Below, piece after piece: positions 7,982 to 15,843 of a stretch of DNA of 64,000 bases. The notes below the pieces were generated by a model. That model made no database searches, was not told the DNA's origin, and saw nothing but the letters and a program-made list of their open reading frames with translations. How positions within the stretch are numbered: position 1 is the first letter of the stretch; the number at the start of each line of letters is the position of its first letter. Both the position numbers and the translations under genes were made by a program. The stretch spans positions 1,054,001 to 1,118,000 of the forward strand of contig NZ_CP142016.1 of the NCBI RefSeq assembly GCF_035666175.1, given 5' to 3'. The DNA is from Riemerella anatipestifer (lineage in GTDB: Bacteria; Bacteroidota; Bacteroidia; Flavobacteriales; Weeksellaceae).

Positions 7982-8961
7982 ACTCGTTGTGCATTTTAAA
8001 TAATACTGATTTTTAGATGATTTAATTTTCTTTGGAAGATAAATTTATTGATATATTGAATAACCGTTGCGGCGGTTATTTTACTGATTATCCTTGTTTT
8101 AAAGCCTTCAAAAGTTTTAGCATTGTTTCTTTTAATCATAAATTGGTCGCAAAGTTGAGAGAAAAATGTCTCAATTCGTTTTCGCTTTTTCTTGTACAAT
8201 GAAAATTGAGGAATATAATCTTTCTGATTACTTCTCATTGGTGTATCTAATTTAATATTAGCATAGTTAAATAAATCTATTTGAACTTTTGCTGATAAAT
8301 AGCCTCTATCTCCAATTAAAGTACAGTTTCGCATTTGCTCACCAATATCTTTTAAATAGTGGATGTCGTGAACGGATGCAGGGCTTATATCAAAATTCTT
8401 AATCACACCATTTAAAGAACATACTGCGTGTAGTTTATAGCCATAGAAATATAATTTCTGTGAAGCACAATAACCATATGTTGGTGAAGAATAGGATTGC
8501 TCTTTACAAATTTTTGAACGAGTAGAACGAGCGTTTTCACAAACTTTCATTGGCATGCTATCAACGATAAAAATATCTTCAAACTCATTGAACTCCATCG
8601 AAATACGCTGTCTAATTTGCTCTGTTTGTAGGGATAGTCTTCGTTTTCGCTTATTGTAAACACTTCTTTCAATTTTGTTTATCAGAGAGTTTGGCAATTT
8701 TCTAAAGAACTGTAATTCGCTATCAATACTCAAGTATTCAGCAGTAATATTAAGACTTATGACTTCTAAATCGCTCATTTTAGGTGTTCTTCTCTGATAA
8801 CTAATCAGTTGATTTTCTGAAAAAAGTCCTAAAACTTCCAAAATTCTTTCATATATTTGCTCTATGTTGTTCATTTATATCGTTTTATAGCAAAAACAAT
8901 ATACTGATTTTCAGTCTAATAAACAACTCTTGTTTTTTTCATTTCATAATGCACAACGGGT
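7982..8961 (-). mobile_element. IS982-family insertion sequence (ISRa1-like), copy 1
   Basis: 980 bp with terminal inverted repeats ACTCGTTGTGCATT (left) and ACCCGTTGTGCATT (right, inverted), and one transposase on the minus strand. It is flanked by a 7-bp direct repeat TTTAATC at 7975-7981 and 8962-8968. Ends and size are the same in all four copies in this window. The ISRa1 name is from memory. Confidence 0.95.
7996..8874 (-). CDS. IS982-family transposase, copy 1
   Basis: A 292-aa transposase with a DDE-type catalytic triad: Asp105 (IVDSMP), Asp189 (IGDRGY) and Glu235 (RIETFF). This is the normal IS982-family arrangement and length. It fills nearly all of the 980-bp element. Relative to the copies at 37.3 and 47.6 kb it has Ile177 and Asn251 (shared with the copy at 51.6 kb) and a private Phe56 in place of Leu. 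The frame is intact, so it could be active. Confidence 0.95.
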   Translation of the reverse strand: MNNIEQIYERILEVLGLFSENQLISYQRRTPKMSDLEVISLNITAEYLSIDSELQFFRKLPNSLINKIERSVYNKRKRRLSLQTEQIRQRISMEFNEFEDIFIVDSMPMKVCENARSTRSKICKEQSYSSPTYGYCASQKLYFYGYKLHAVCSLNGVIKNFDISPASVHDIHYLKDIGEQMRNCTLIGDRGYLSAKVQIDLFNYANIKLDTPMRSNQKDYIPQFSLYKKKRKRIETFFSQLCDQFMIKRNNAKTFEGFKTRIISKITAATVIQYINKFIFQRKLNHLKISII

Positions 8962-9511
8962 TTTAATCATTACCCTGTTAATGACTTGGTTTTGTAAATC
9001 ACAAACTTATACACTAAGAACCTATGGAATAAATTTCCCTAAAGACAGCTATGTAAAGGACACCAAAAATGAATTACCTGCTTATGAAGGAACTTGGAAA
9101 GGAACTTGGGACGGAAAAACAATTCTCATAACATTTAAAAAAGAAACTAATATTTATGACTCTATTTTCGGTATTTATAGAGATTTTTTAATTGCTAAGT
9201 TTAAAGTATTAGATCAGAATAATAGAATTTTATTTGACAATACGAATTTATCCGATCAAGATTCTAAAATAGAAGGAGGAAAATTCAGAAAAAAAGATGA
9301 TAGATATTCCTTAAACTACCATGATAAAGACATCTGTGGTCTTTGGGGCTTTATCACGATTTATTTTACAGACCATACAAAAAGTAGGTTACAATGGAAC
9401 TTCTATGAGGGTAGTAATCTTATTACACCAGATTGTCCTTATTATAATGCAGCGGTATTTCCTCAACCGCTACCAAAAGACCTTGTTTTAGTAAAACAAT
9501 AAAAAACACAT

Positions 9512-9540
9512 AAAGCCCAGCTTTATAAAGTTGGGCTTTT
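9512..9540 (+). terminator. Terminator after DUF6705 copy 2
   Basis: Same AAAGCCCAGC / GTTGGGCTTT hairpin with T tail as after copy 1. Confidence 0.8.
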
Positions 9541-9553
9541 AGCAAAAACTATT

Positions 9554-10114
9554 ATGAAACAGTTTATTTTAATTGCTACTATGTTAGCAGCTTGGTTTTG
9601 TAAATCACAAACTTATACACTAAGAACCTATGGAATAAATTTCCCTAAAGACAGCTATGTAAAGGACACCAAAAATGAATTACCTGCTTATGAAGGAACT
9701 TGGAAAGGAACTTGGGACGGAAAAACAATTCTCATAACATTTAGGAAAGTAAAAAAATACTTAACACATAAAGTATCCAATGAATACTTCAGAGATATGT
9801 TAATAGGAAAATTTAAGGTAATGGATCAAAATAACAGAATTTTATTTGACAACTCTTATTTGTCTGATCAAGATACCAAGATAGAAGGTTGGGGATTCAG
9901 AAAAAAAGATGATAGATATTCCTTAAACTACCATGATAAAGACATCTGTGGTCTTTGGGGCTTTATCACGATTTATTTTACAGACCATACAAGAAGTAGG
10001 TTACAATGGAACTTCTATGAGGGTAGTAATCTTATTACGCCAGATTGCCCTTATTATAATGCCGCGGTATTTCCTCAACCGCTACCAAAAGACCTTGTTT
10101 TAGTAAAACAATAA
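9554..10114 (+). CDS. DUF6705-family secreted protein, copy 3
   Basis: A 186-aa paralogue of the two preceding genes. The signal peptide (MKQFILIATMLAAWFCKSQ) differs slightly from copy 1. From TYTLRTYGIN to the end of the GTWDGKTILITF segment the copies are almost identical, residues ~72-120 are divergent, and the last ~75 residues are again nearly identical to copy 2. This pattern of conserved arms around a variable core suggests repeated gene conversion or recombination. Function unknown; probably periplasmic or surface-exposed. Confidence 0.85.
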   Translation: MKQFILIATMLAAWFCKSQTYTLRTYGINFPKDSYVKDTKNELPAYEGTWKGTWDGKTILITFRKVKKYLTHKVSNEYFRDMLIGKFKVMDQNNRILFDNSYLSDQDTKIEGWGFRKKDDRYSLNYHDKDICGLWGFITIYFTDHTRSRLQWNFYEGSNLITPDCPYYNAAVFPQPLPKDLVLVKQ

Positions 10115-10123
10115 AAAACATAT

Positions 10124-10152
10124 AAAGCCCAGCTTTATAAAGTTGGGCTTTA
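10124..10152 (+). terminator. Terminator after DUF6705 copy 3, shared with metK
   Basis: Third copy of the AAAGCCCAGC / GTTGGGCTTT hairpin. It lies between the converging DUF6705 copy 3 and metK. Confidence 0.75.
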
Positions 10153-10198
10153 TCGTTTTAGTAAATATCGTCGTCAATGATACGAACTCAACACGGTA

Positions 10199-11479
10199 TT
10201 AAAGGTCAAAAACCCTCTTAATATCCTCTACCCTATCCAATTTCTCCCAAGTAAAGAACTCTAAATCTTTTACCACAAGTTCATTTTCTTTCCCTTCATT
10301 AAATACCTTATCCGCAATATAAGACTCCCTACCCATATGCCCATAAGCCGCCGTTTCTCTGTAGATAGGGTTTCTTAATTTTAAATTAGTTTCTATGGCG
10401 TAAGGTCTCAAATCAAAAATACCTTTTAATTTTTCCGCTATTTCCCCATCGCTATAAGGCACCTTAGAGGTTCCGTAGGTATTGATGTAAAGCCCACAAG
10501 GCTCTGCCACACCAATAGCGTAAGATACTTGAACCAGCACCTCATCTGCCACCCCAGCAGCCACTAAATTTTTAGCAATATGTCTGGTAGCATACGCTGC
10601 ACTTCGGTCTACTTTAGAAGGGTCTTTACCCGAAAAAGCACCACCACCGTGAGCTCCTTTACCACCGTAAGTATCTACAATGATTTTCCTACCCGTAAGC
10701 CCTGTATCACCGTGTGGCCCTCCAATTACAAACTTCCCTGTAGGATTGATATGGTATTTAATATCATTGTTAAATAACTTCTGTATCTCTAGTTTTTGCT
10801 TAGCAACCACTCTAGGAATAAGAATTTCCGTTAAGTCTTTTCTAATTTGGGCTAACATAGTATCATCATCAGAAAACTCATCGTGCTGAGTGGATATTAC
10901 AATACTATCAATTCGGATAGGCTTATGGTCATCAGAATACTCTATGGTTACCTGACTTTTAGCATCAGGGCGAAGGTAGTTTATTTCCGTTCCTTCTCTT
11001 CTAATTGCAGAGAGTTCTCTCAAAATAGCATGTGCCAAATCTAAAGCCAAAGGCATATAGTTATCGGTTTCATTGGTTGCATAACCGAACATCATTCCCT
11101 GGTCGCCTGCCCCTTGAGCTTGAGCTTTTGCTTCAAAATTATCTTCGGTTACCACTCTATCAACCCCTTGGTTAATCTCTGGCGATTGCTCGTGGATGGC
11201 AGACAAAACCCCACAAGAATCTCCATTAAACATATACTCGCCTTTGGTATAACCTATCTCGTTAATAACCTCTCTGGCAATGGTTTGCACATCTAAGTAA
11301 GCCGAAGATTTAACCTCTCCTGCCAAAATAACTTGCCCTGTGGTTACTAAAGTTTCACAAGCCACTTTTGCTTTCTCATCGTAGGCAAGAAAATGGTCTA
11401 TTAAAGCATCAGAAATTTGGTCTGCAATTTTATCAGGATGTCCTTCTGAAACGGATTCAGATGTGAATAAATACGGCAT
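10199..11479 (-). CDS. metK: S-adenosylmethionine synthase
   Basis: A 426-aa cytoplasmic enzyme that makes S-adenosylmethionine from methionine and ATP. Motifs: GHPDK at residues 13-17 (ATP and metal site), [12 protein letters not shown] and the glycine-rich loop [20 protein letters not shown]. The length is slightly above the E. coli enzyme, as usual in Bacteroidota. Its ~130-nt leader carries a probable SAM-II riboswitch (11554-11601), so end-product control is likely. It is transcribed alone and ends facing the DUF6705 array. Confidence 0.97.
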   Translation of the reverse strand: MPYLFTSESVSEGHPDKIADQISDALIDHFLAYDEKAKVACETLVTTGQVILAGEVKSSAYLDVQTIAREVINEIGYTKGEYMFNGDSCGVLSAIHEQSPEINQGVDRVVTEDNFEAKAQAQGAGDQGMMFGYATNETDNYMPLALDLAHAILRELSAIRREGTEINYLRPDAKSQVTIEYSDDHKPIRIDSIVISTQHDEFSDDDTMLAQIRKDLTEILIPRVVAKQKLEIQKLFNNDIKYHINPTGKFVIGGPHGDTGLTGRKIIVDTYGGKGAHGGGAFSGKDPSKVDRSAAYATRHIAKNLVAAGVADEVLVQVSYAIGVAEPCGLYINTYGTSKVPYSDGEIAEKLKGIFDLRPYAIETNLKLRNPIYRETAAYGHMGRESYIADKVFNEGKENELVVKDLEFFTWEKLDRVEDIKRVFDL

Positions 11480-11553
11480 ATTTTTTATTATTTAATTAAA
11501 ATTAATACTAAAAATAAGACCGAAGAACATCAAAAAGAAACTAAAATAGAAAT

Positions 11554-11601
11554 CTGTTTTAGCATTTTTTAGTGAGGTTGCAATCAGTCAAATTTTTCCT
11601 C
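11554..11601 (-). ncRNA. Probable SAM-II riboswitch in the metK leader
   Basis: On the minus strand the leader has a short stem GAGG (11601-11598) with CCTC (11577-11574). The loop contains AATTTGACTGATTGCAA, and the 3' part reads AAAAATGCTAAAACAG. This follows the SAM-II layout: a loop ending in UUGCAA, then AUGCUAAAA, with the downstream CAG able to pair with the loop CTG as the pseudoknot. It lies ~10 nt after the predicted transcript start and ~75 nt before the metK ATG. P1 has only four pairs, which is short. SAM-II is known in Bacteroidota and proteobacteria upstream of methionine genes. The identification is by eye. Confidence 0.72.
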
Positions 11602-11616
11602 TTTACTTTGAATTTG

Positions 11617-11624
11617 CAAAGTTA
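11617..11624 (-). promoter_or_regulatory. Promoter -7 element of metK
   Basis: TAACTTTG on the minus strand matches TAnnTTTG and sits just upstream of the riboswitch-like leader, giving a 5' UTR of roughly 130 nt. Confidence 0.65.
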
Positions 11625-11649
11625 TAAAAGTTTTTATTTATAGCAAAAA

Positions 11650-13209
11650 CTATTTAAGCTCCTCGTACTTTATAGCTTTCATATCTAATTTTAAATATTT
11701 CCCTTGATTATTAACTACCTTAGGATTACTTACCCCCATAAGCTCTAAAACGGTTTTGTAGATGATACTTGTTGATACAACTTTATTTACCTCAACACCT
11801 CTATTTTTAGTTTTATATAGCGGTGAGTACCATATAAAGAAAGGCACCTGAACCGCTTCTCTGTAGTCCCCGTGAATATACTTATCATCTTTTTTGATTT
11901 GACCGTGGTCTGAAACATAGACTAATACAGAGTTTGTTTTCTCAATCTGCTTCATCACTTCCCCCATTACCTTATCGGTATATCTTATAGAATTGTCGTA
12001 ACAATTATCCAATTGCCCTTGAAATTTCCAATATTCTTCCTTCTCTGGATATTTATCACAAGAATAAGGGTGACTACCATTGATGTGCATTATAATCACC
12101 TTCCTTTTTTTTGAATTTTTATTTAGAGAAAGTACACTCGATAGCTCCGGGATTAAACTTTCATCAAACCCGCCAATCCATTTTTTATTCTTAGAGAAAG
12201 ACGCTATTGCCGTTATTCCTGCCGCTCCACCTTGTGTACTAAGCCAATAGGTATCGTATCCTTGATGATTAGCTACATTCACAATATTATCACTAATAGA
12301 CAAGATATTTTCTTTGTAGTTATCTATATCAATGTTACTTAGAATAATGGGTACCGCTAAGTTAGTAATAGCCGCTGGAGAATATGCATTATTATAAATT
12401 TTCATATTATGTTTCTCAGAAACTGCTATGGGCGTAGTATTTCTTCCATAGCCATACAACGACATATTTTGCTTTCTTGCAGACTCTCCAATTAAAATCA
12501 CAATATTTTGAGGTAATTCTTCTCCACTATCTAACGGAGACAAATTATAATGGACTTTATTCTCTGTTATTAGCTTTAGCTCTTCTCTTAGGTTATATGC
12601 TCTTTGTAAATCACTAGCATGGTAGAAGACATTTTTAATCATACTACCCCCCCCTTTATTACTGATATACTGATGTTTAGCATAAAAAAGTAGCGGTAAC
12701 AATACCCAAACAAACGAATATAGATATATTGGCATTCTTTTGAAGTTGTATATTTTATTTGATAGCTCTCTAATAAAAACAAATGCTAAAACTACAAACG
12801 ATACAGCCGCTATAATAGGTAGTATTAAAGTTTTAGACATACTAAGGCTTTCCGAGAGATTCGTATCTAATACGCTCATTATCATTCCTACATTAAACCC
12901 TTGCTCATATATAAACAAACACGATGCAGAAATCATAAAATTAGCTCCGAGCAAAAGCAATAGTAAAAAAACTATCGATTTGAAAAAATAGTTCCCTCTA
13001 TATAAAATACTACAAAAAGTAATTATCGAAAAAAACATCACACCATACTCCACAACATTCCTCACCACATCTAGTGTATCAACACTCTTAGTAGAACCGT
13101 CTAACAGATAAGGATACGACGAAAAAAAAACAACTATATACATCACAAAAGACAACAGCCCAAATAGATAGATTTTTTTGCTATTAAATGTACTATAAAA
13201 GGAAGTCAT
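11650..13209 (-). CDS. EptA-like phosphoethanolamine transferase (sulfatase fold)
   Basis: A 519-aa inner-membrane enzyme. The first ~180 residues contain about five membrane helices; the rest is a periplasmic alkaline-phosphatase/sulfatase-like domain. The motif GESARKQNMSLYGYGRNTTP starts at residue 241 and corresponds to the GETxR nucleophile motif of EptA/MCR enzymes, but with Ser243 where Thr is usual. Later SDHGQ and HGDYREAVQVPFF supply metal ligands. The family moves phosphoethanolamine onto lipid A or other surface glycans; the acceptor here is not known. It lies 6 bp downstream of oxyR and may be read through from it. Confidence 0.85.
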   Translation of the reverse strand: MTSFYSTFNSKKIYLFGLLSFVMYIVVFFSSYPYLLDGSTKSVDTLDVVRNVVEYGVMFFSIITFCSILYRGNYFFKSIVFLLLLLLGANFMISASCLFIYEQGFNVGMIMSVLDTNLSESLSMSKTLILPIIAAVSFVVLAFVFIRELSNKIYNFKRMPIYLYSFVWVLLPLLFYAKHQYISNKGGGSMIKNVFYHASDLQRAYNLREELKLITENKVHYNLSPLDSGEELPQNIVILIGESARKQNMSLYGYGRNTTPIAVSEKHNMKIYNNAYSPAAITNLAVPIILSNIDIDNYKENILSISDNIVNVANHQGYDTYWLSTQGGAAGITAIASFSKNKKWIGGFDESLIPELSSVLSLNKNSKKRKVIIMHINGSHPYSCDKYPEKEEYWKFQGQLDNCYDNSIRYTDKVMGEVMKQIEKTNSVLVYVSDHGQIKKDDKYIHGDYREAVQVPFFIWYSPLYKTKNRGVEVNKVVSTSIIYKTVLELMGVSNPKVVNNQGKYLKLDMKAIKYEELK

Positions 13210-13215
13210 ATTCTT

Positions 13216-14166
13216 TTAATCTGGTCTAATGTTAATATAATCTTTTGGAGCTTGTATGTAGTTAAGTTTCGGCTGAACCGACTCTCTCACCACTTTTACA
13301 AACTCATCTAAAATTTTCTGCTTATAGGTAGGTTTATAATAGATTAAACTAATTTCTCTATAAGGAAAAGGCTTTCTGAACCTTGATATTTTAGCCTTTT
13401 GAGTGTTCTCTAACTGATTAGCCGCAAGTTCAGGCAACAATGTAATTCCTCCCACTCTATCCACGATTTGAAGTAAAGAACTGATACTCGTTGCTTTAAA
13501 ATCAAGATTATTAGGTTTTAATCTATTCTCTTTAAGATTACATATATTCTCAAATTGAGTCGTCAGGCAATTCCCCTCTTCCAAAAGCCATATTTTATCC
13601 GCTTTTATATCTTGAGGAAGTACAAATTTACTCTCATTTTCTCCACCATACTCAGAAGAGTACAGCATCAATTCTTCATTAAACAAAACATCTTTAAAAA
13701 ACTCATCAGCATCGTGGTGAGGTGTCGCAATGATACCTGCATCTATCTCGCCTGATTTCAATGCCTTTATCACACTATCCGTATTGAGTTCCTTTACTTC
13801 CATTTCTATATTGGGATTTTGTGATAGAAAATCAAAAATTTCCACAGGAAGTATAAACGGAGACACCGTAGGGATAATACCCAACACCACCTTACCCGCC
13901 AAAATATTATTAAGACTGTTCGCCTTATTTTTCATCTCATTAATCTCATCAATAATTCTATAAGCATATTGCAGGATTTCCTTACCTGCATCTGTGGTTC
14001 TTATTGGATGAGTCGAGCGGTCAAATATTTTAACATCTAGCTCTTCTTCCAATTTCTGTATCATCGCACTAAGCGTAGGCTGAGTGATAAAACAAGCCTG
14101 AGCTGCTTTACCAAAATGCTTGTGTTTATCCACAGAAATGAGGTATTCTAATTGCTGAACATTCAT
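13216..14166 (-). CDS. oxyR: Hydrogen peroxide-sensing regulator OxyR (LysR family)
   Basis: A 316-aa LysR-type regulator. The N-terminal winged helix (residues ~1-60) is followed by a substrate-like regulatory domain. Cys200 and Cys209 in the stretch EEGNCLTTQFENIC have the spacing of the peroxide-sensing pair of E. coli OxyR (Cys199/Cys208), which identifies it as OxyR rather than a generic LysR protein. It is transcribed divergently from the catalase gene, the classical OxyR-target arrangement. A TATATTTG promoter element lies 45 bp upstream. Confidence 0.94.
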   Translation of the reverse strand: MNVQQLEYLISVDKHKHFGKAAQACFITQPTLSAMIQKLEEELDVKIFDRSTHPIRTTDAGKEILQYAYRIIDEINEMKNKANSLNNILAGKVVLGIIPTVSPFILPVEIFDFLSQNPNIEMEVKELNTDSVIKALKSGEIDAGIIATPHHDADEFFKDVLFNEELMLYSSEYGGENESKFVLPQDIKADKIWLLEEGNCLTTQFENICNLKENRLKPNNLDFKATSISSLLQIVDRVGGITLLPELAANQLENTQKAKISRFRKPFPYREISLIYYKPTYKQKILDEFVKVVRESVQPKLNYIQAPKDYINIRPD

Positions 14167-14210
14167 TATTTAATAGAATTGTAAATAAGGTTTCCCTAAA
14201 ATTTTTCTAC

Positions 14211-14219
14211 GCAAATATA
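14211..14219 (-). promoter_or_regulatory. Promoter -7 element of oxyR
   Basis: TATATTTGC on the minus strand in the 138-bp oxyR-katA divergent region. Confidence 0.65.
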
Positions 14220-14242
14220 CTAATGTTTATTCATTTTATACC

Positions 14243-14250
14243 TAAATTTG
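14243..14250 (+). promoter_or_regulatory. Promoter -7 element of katA
   Basis: TAAATTTG on the plus strand, 54 bp before the katA ATG. The oxyR and katA -7 elements are ~24 bp apart, so OxyR bound between them could affect both. Confidence 0.65.
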
Positions 14251-14304
14251 TTTAATTTTACAGACTAACAACCACTTACTTTTAAGCTAAAAAACAATAC
14301 AAAT

Positions 14305-15792
14305 ATGTCTCATAAAAAACTCACCACCGACTCTGGAAGTCCTTACTACGAATACGAAGACTCACAGACTGTAGGCTCTAGAGGTCCTGTCCTATTACAA
14401 GATTTTGTTTTACAGGAAAAACTGGCACATTTCGTAAGAGAAAGAATACCAGAAAGAGTAGTACATGCAAAAGGGACAGGAGCTTACGGAACATTTACCG
14501 TAACCAATGATATTACCAAATATACTAAAGCTAAACTCTTCTCTAAAGTAGGTAACACTTGCAAGATGTTTGCTCGTTTCTCGACGGTGGGTGGTGAGAA
14601 AGGTAGTGCCGATACCGAAAGAGACCCTAGAGGCTTCGCTCTTAAATTTTATACAGAAGACGGAAATTGGGATTTAGTAGGCAACAATACACCTGTATTT
14701 TTTATTAAAGATGCCAAAAAATTCTCCGACTTCATTCATACACAGAAAAGACACCCAAAAACCAACCTTAAAAGCCACACCATGATGTGGGATTTTTGGT
14801 CACTTAACCCTGAATCTCTTCATCAAGTGCTTATACTGATGTCAGATAGAGGTACACCTTACAGCTATCGTCATATGCACGGCTTTGGCTCTCACACCTT
14901 TTCTATGATTGACACTAATAATGAAAGGGTTTGGGTAAAATTCCATTTTAAAACCAAACAAAGCATTAGAAACTTCACCGATGAGGAAGCCGTGAAAATG
15001 AAAGGTGAAAACCCAGACTTTGCCCAAGAAGACCTTGTGAATGCAATAGAAAGTGGCAACTTCCCTAAATGGACACTCTACATACAGATAATGACTGAAG
15101 AACAGGCTAATGAATTCCGTTGGAATCCTTTTGATGTCACCAAAGTTTGGCCTCATAGCGAGTTTCCTTTAATAGAAGTGGGAGAAATGGAACTCAACAA
15201 AATCCCTGATAACTATTTTGCCGAAGTAGAACAATCTGTTTTTGCTCCTAGCAATATCATTGATGGTATTGGACTTTCTCCTGACAAAATGCTACAAGGA
15301 CGCATCTTTTCCTATCCAGATGCACATCGTTATAGAGTGGGCGTTAATGCTTATCAGTTGCAGGTTAATCGCTGTCCGTTCTCGGTAAATCATTATCATA
15401 GAGATGGTGCAATGGCAGATGCTTCAAACTATAAAGACAGTCCTAACTATTACCCAAATAGCTTTGATGATATAAAACCTGACTCGTCCTACAAAGCTCA
15501 CGAATATCATTTAGATAATAATAAAGTGGCTTTTTTCAACCGAAATGAAAATGATGATGACCATTTTACACAACCTGGATTACTTTATTCCAAAGCGATG
15601 GACGACCAAGCTAGAACCAACCTTGTAAAAAATATTATAAACCATATGCAAAAAATTGATGGTGAAAGAAGAGAGGAAATCATCAATAGACAACTCTGCC
15701 ATTTCTTCCGTGCTAATTTAGACTTAGGAATGAAAGTAGCTTCTGGACTTGGCATCAGTATCAATTTCAATGAAATGCATCAACAGAGATAA
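14305..15792 (+). CDS. katA: Monofunctional heme catalase
   Basis: A 495-aa small-subunit catalase that disproportionates hydrogen peroxide. Active-site His54 (RVVHAKGTGAYG), Asn127 (VGNNTPVFF) and heme-ligand Tyr337 (RIFSYPDAHRYRVG) are all present. No signal peptide. The length fits clade 3 catalases. Its divergent neighbour is oxyR, which probably induces it under peroxide stress. The downstream aldo/keto reductase begins 51 bp later on the same strand and may be partly co-transcribed. Confidence 0.97.
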   Translation: MSHKKLTTDSGSPYYEYEDSQTVGSRGPVLLQDFVLQEKLAHFVRERIPERVVHAKGTGAYGTFTVTNDITKYTKAKLFSKVGNTCKMFARFSTVGGEKGSADTERDPRGFALKFYTEDGNWDLVGNNTPVFFIKDAKKFSDFIHTQKRHPKTNLKSHTMMWDFWSLNPESLHQVLILMSDRGTPYSYRHMHGFGSHTFSMIDTNNERVWVKFHFKTKQSIRNFTDEEAVKMKGENPDFAQEDLVNAIESGNFPKWTLYIQIMTEEQANEFRWNPFDVTKVWPHSEFPLIEVGEMELNKIPDNYFAEVEQSVFAPSNIIDGIGLSPDKMLQGRIFSYPDAHRYRVGVNAYQLQVNRCPFSVNHYHRDGAMADASNYKDSPNYYPNSFDDIKPDSSYKAHEYHLDNNKVAFFNRNENDDDHFTQPGLLYSKAMDDQARTNLVKNIINHMQKIDGERREEIINRQLCHFFRANLDLGMKVASGLGISINFNEMHQQR

Positions 15793-15843
15793 GACTCTTC
15801 ATTATTTTTTTGTATATTAAGCTCCAAACAAAATTGCAGTAAT

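Larger units (their letters stand above)
7961..9502 (+). pseudogene. DUF6705 copy 2, interrupted by an IS after codon 7
   Basis: The first seven codons (MKQFILI) lie at 7961-7981 and the remaining 177 codons run from 8969 to 9502. Between them is a 980-bp IS982 element plus a 7-bp target duplication (TTTAATC). Removing the element and one duplication restores a 184-aa frame matching copies 1 and 3. The downstream part stays open in frame into the IS end back to a TTG at 8930, which would give the hybrid N-terminus MFFSFHNAQRV followed by most of the original hydrophobic core. Whether that is expressed is unknown; as an annotation it is a disrupted gene. Confidence 0.9.

Noticed and set aside
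7349..10152. CRISPR-like repetition
   Set aside because: The repeats are ~600-bp coding paralogues with terminators, not short repeats with spacers. No CRISPR array or cas gene was seen anywhere in the window.
11650..13209. Acquired mcr-type colistin resistance gene
   Set aside because: It looks like a chromosomal EptA-type family member with normal base composition and no adjacent mobile element; resistance cannot be inferred.
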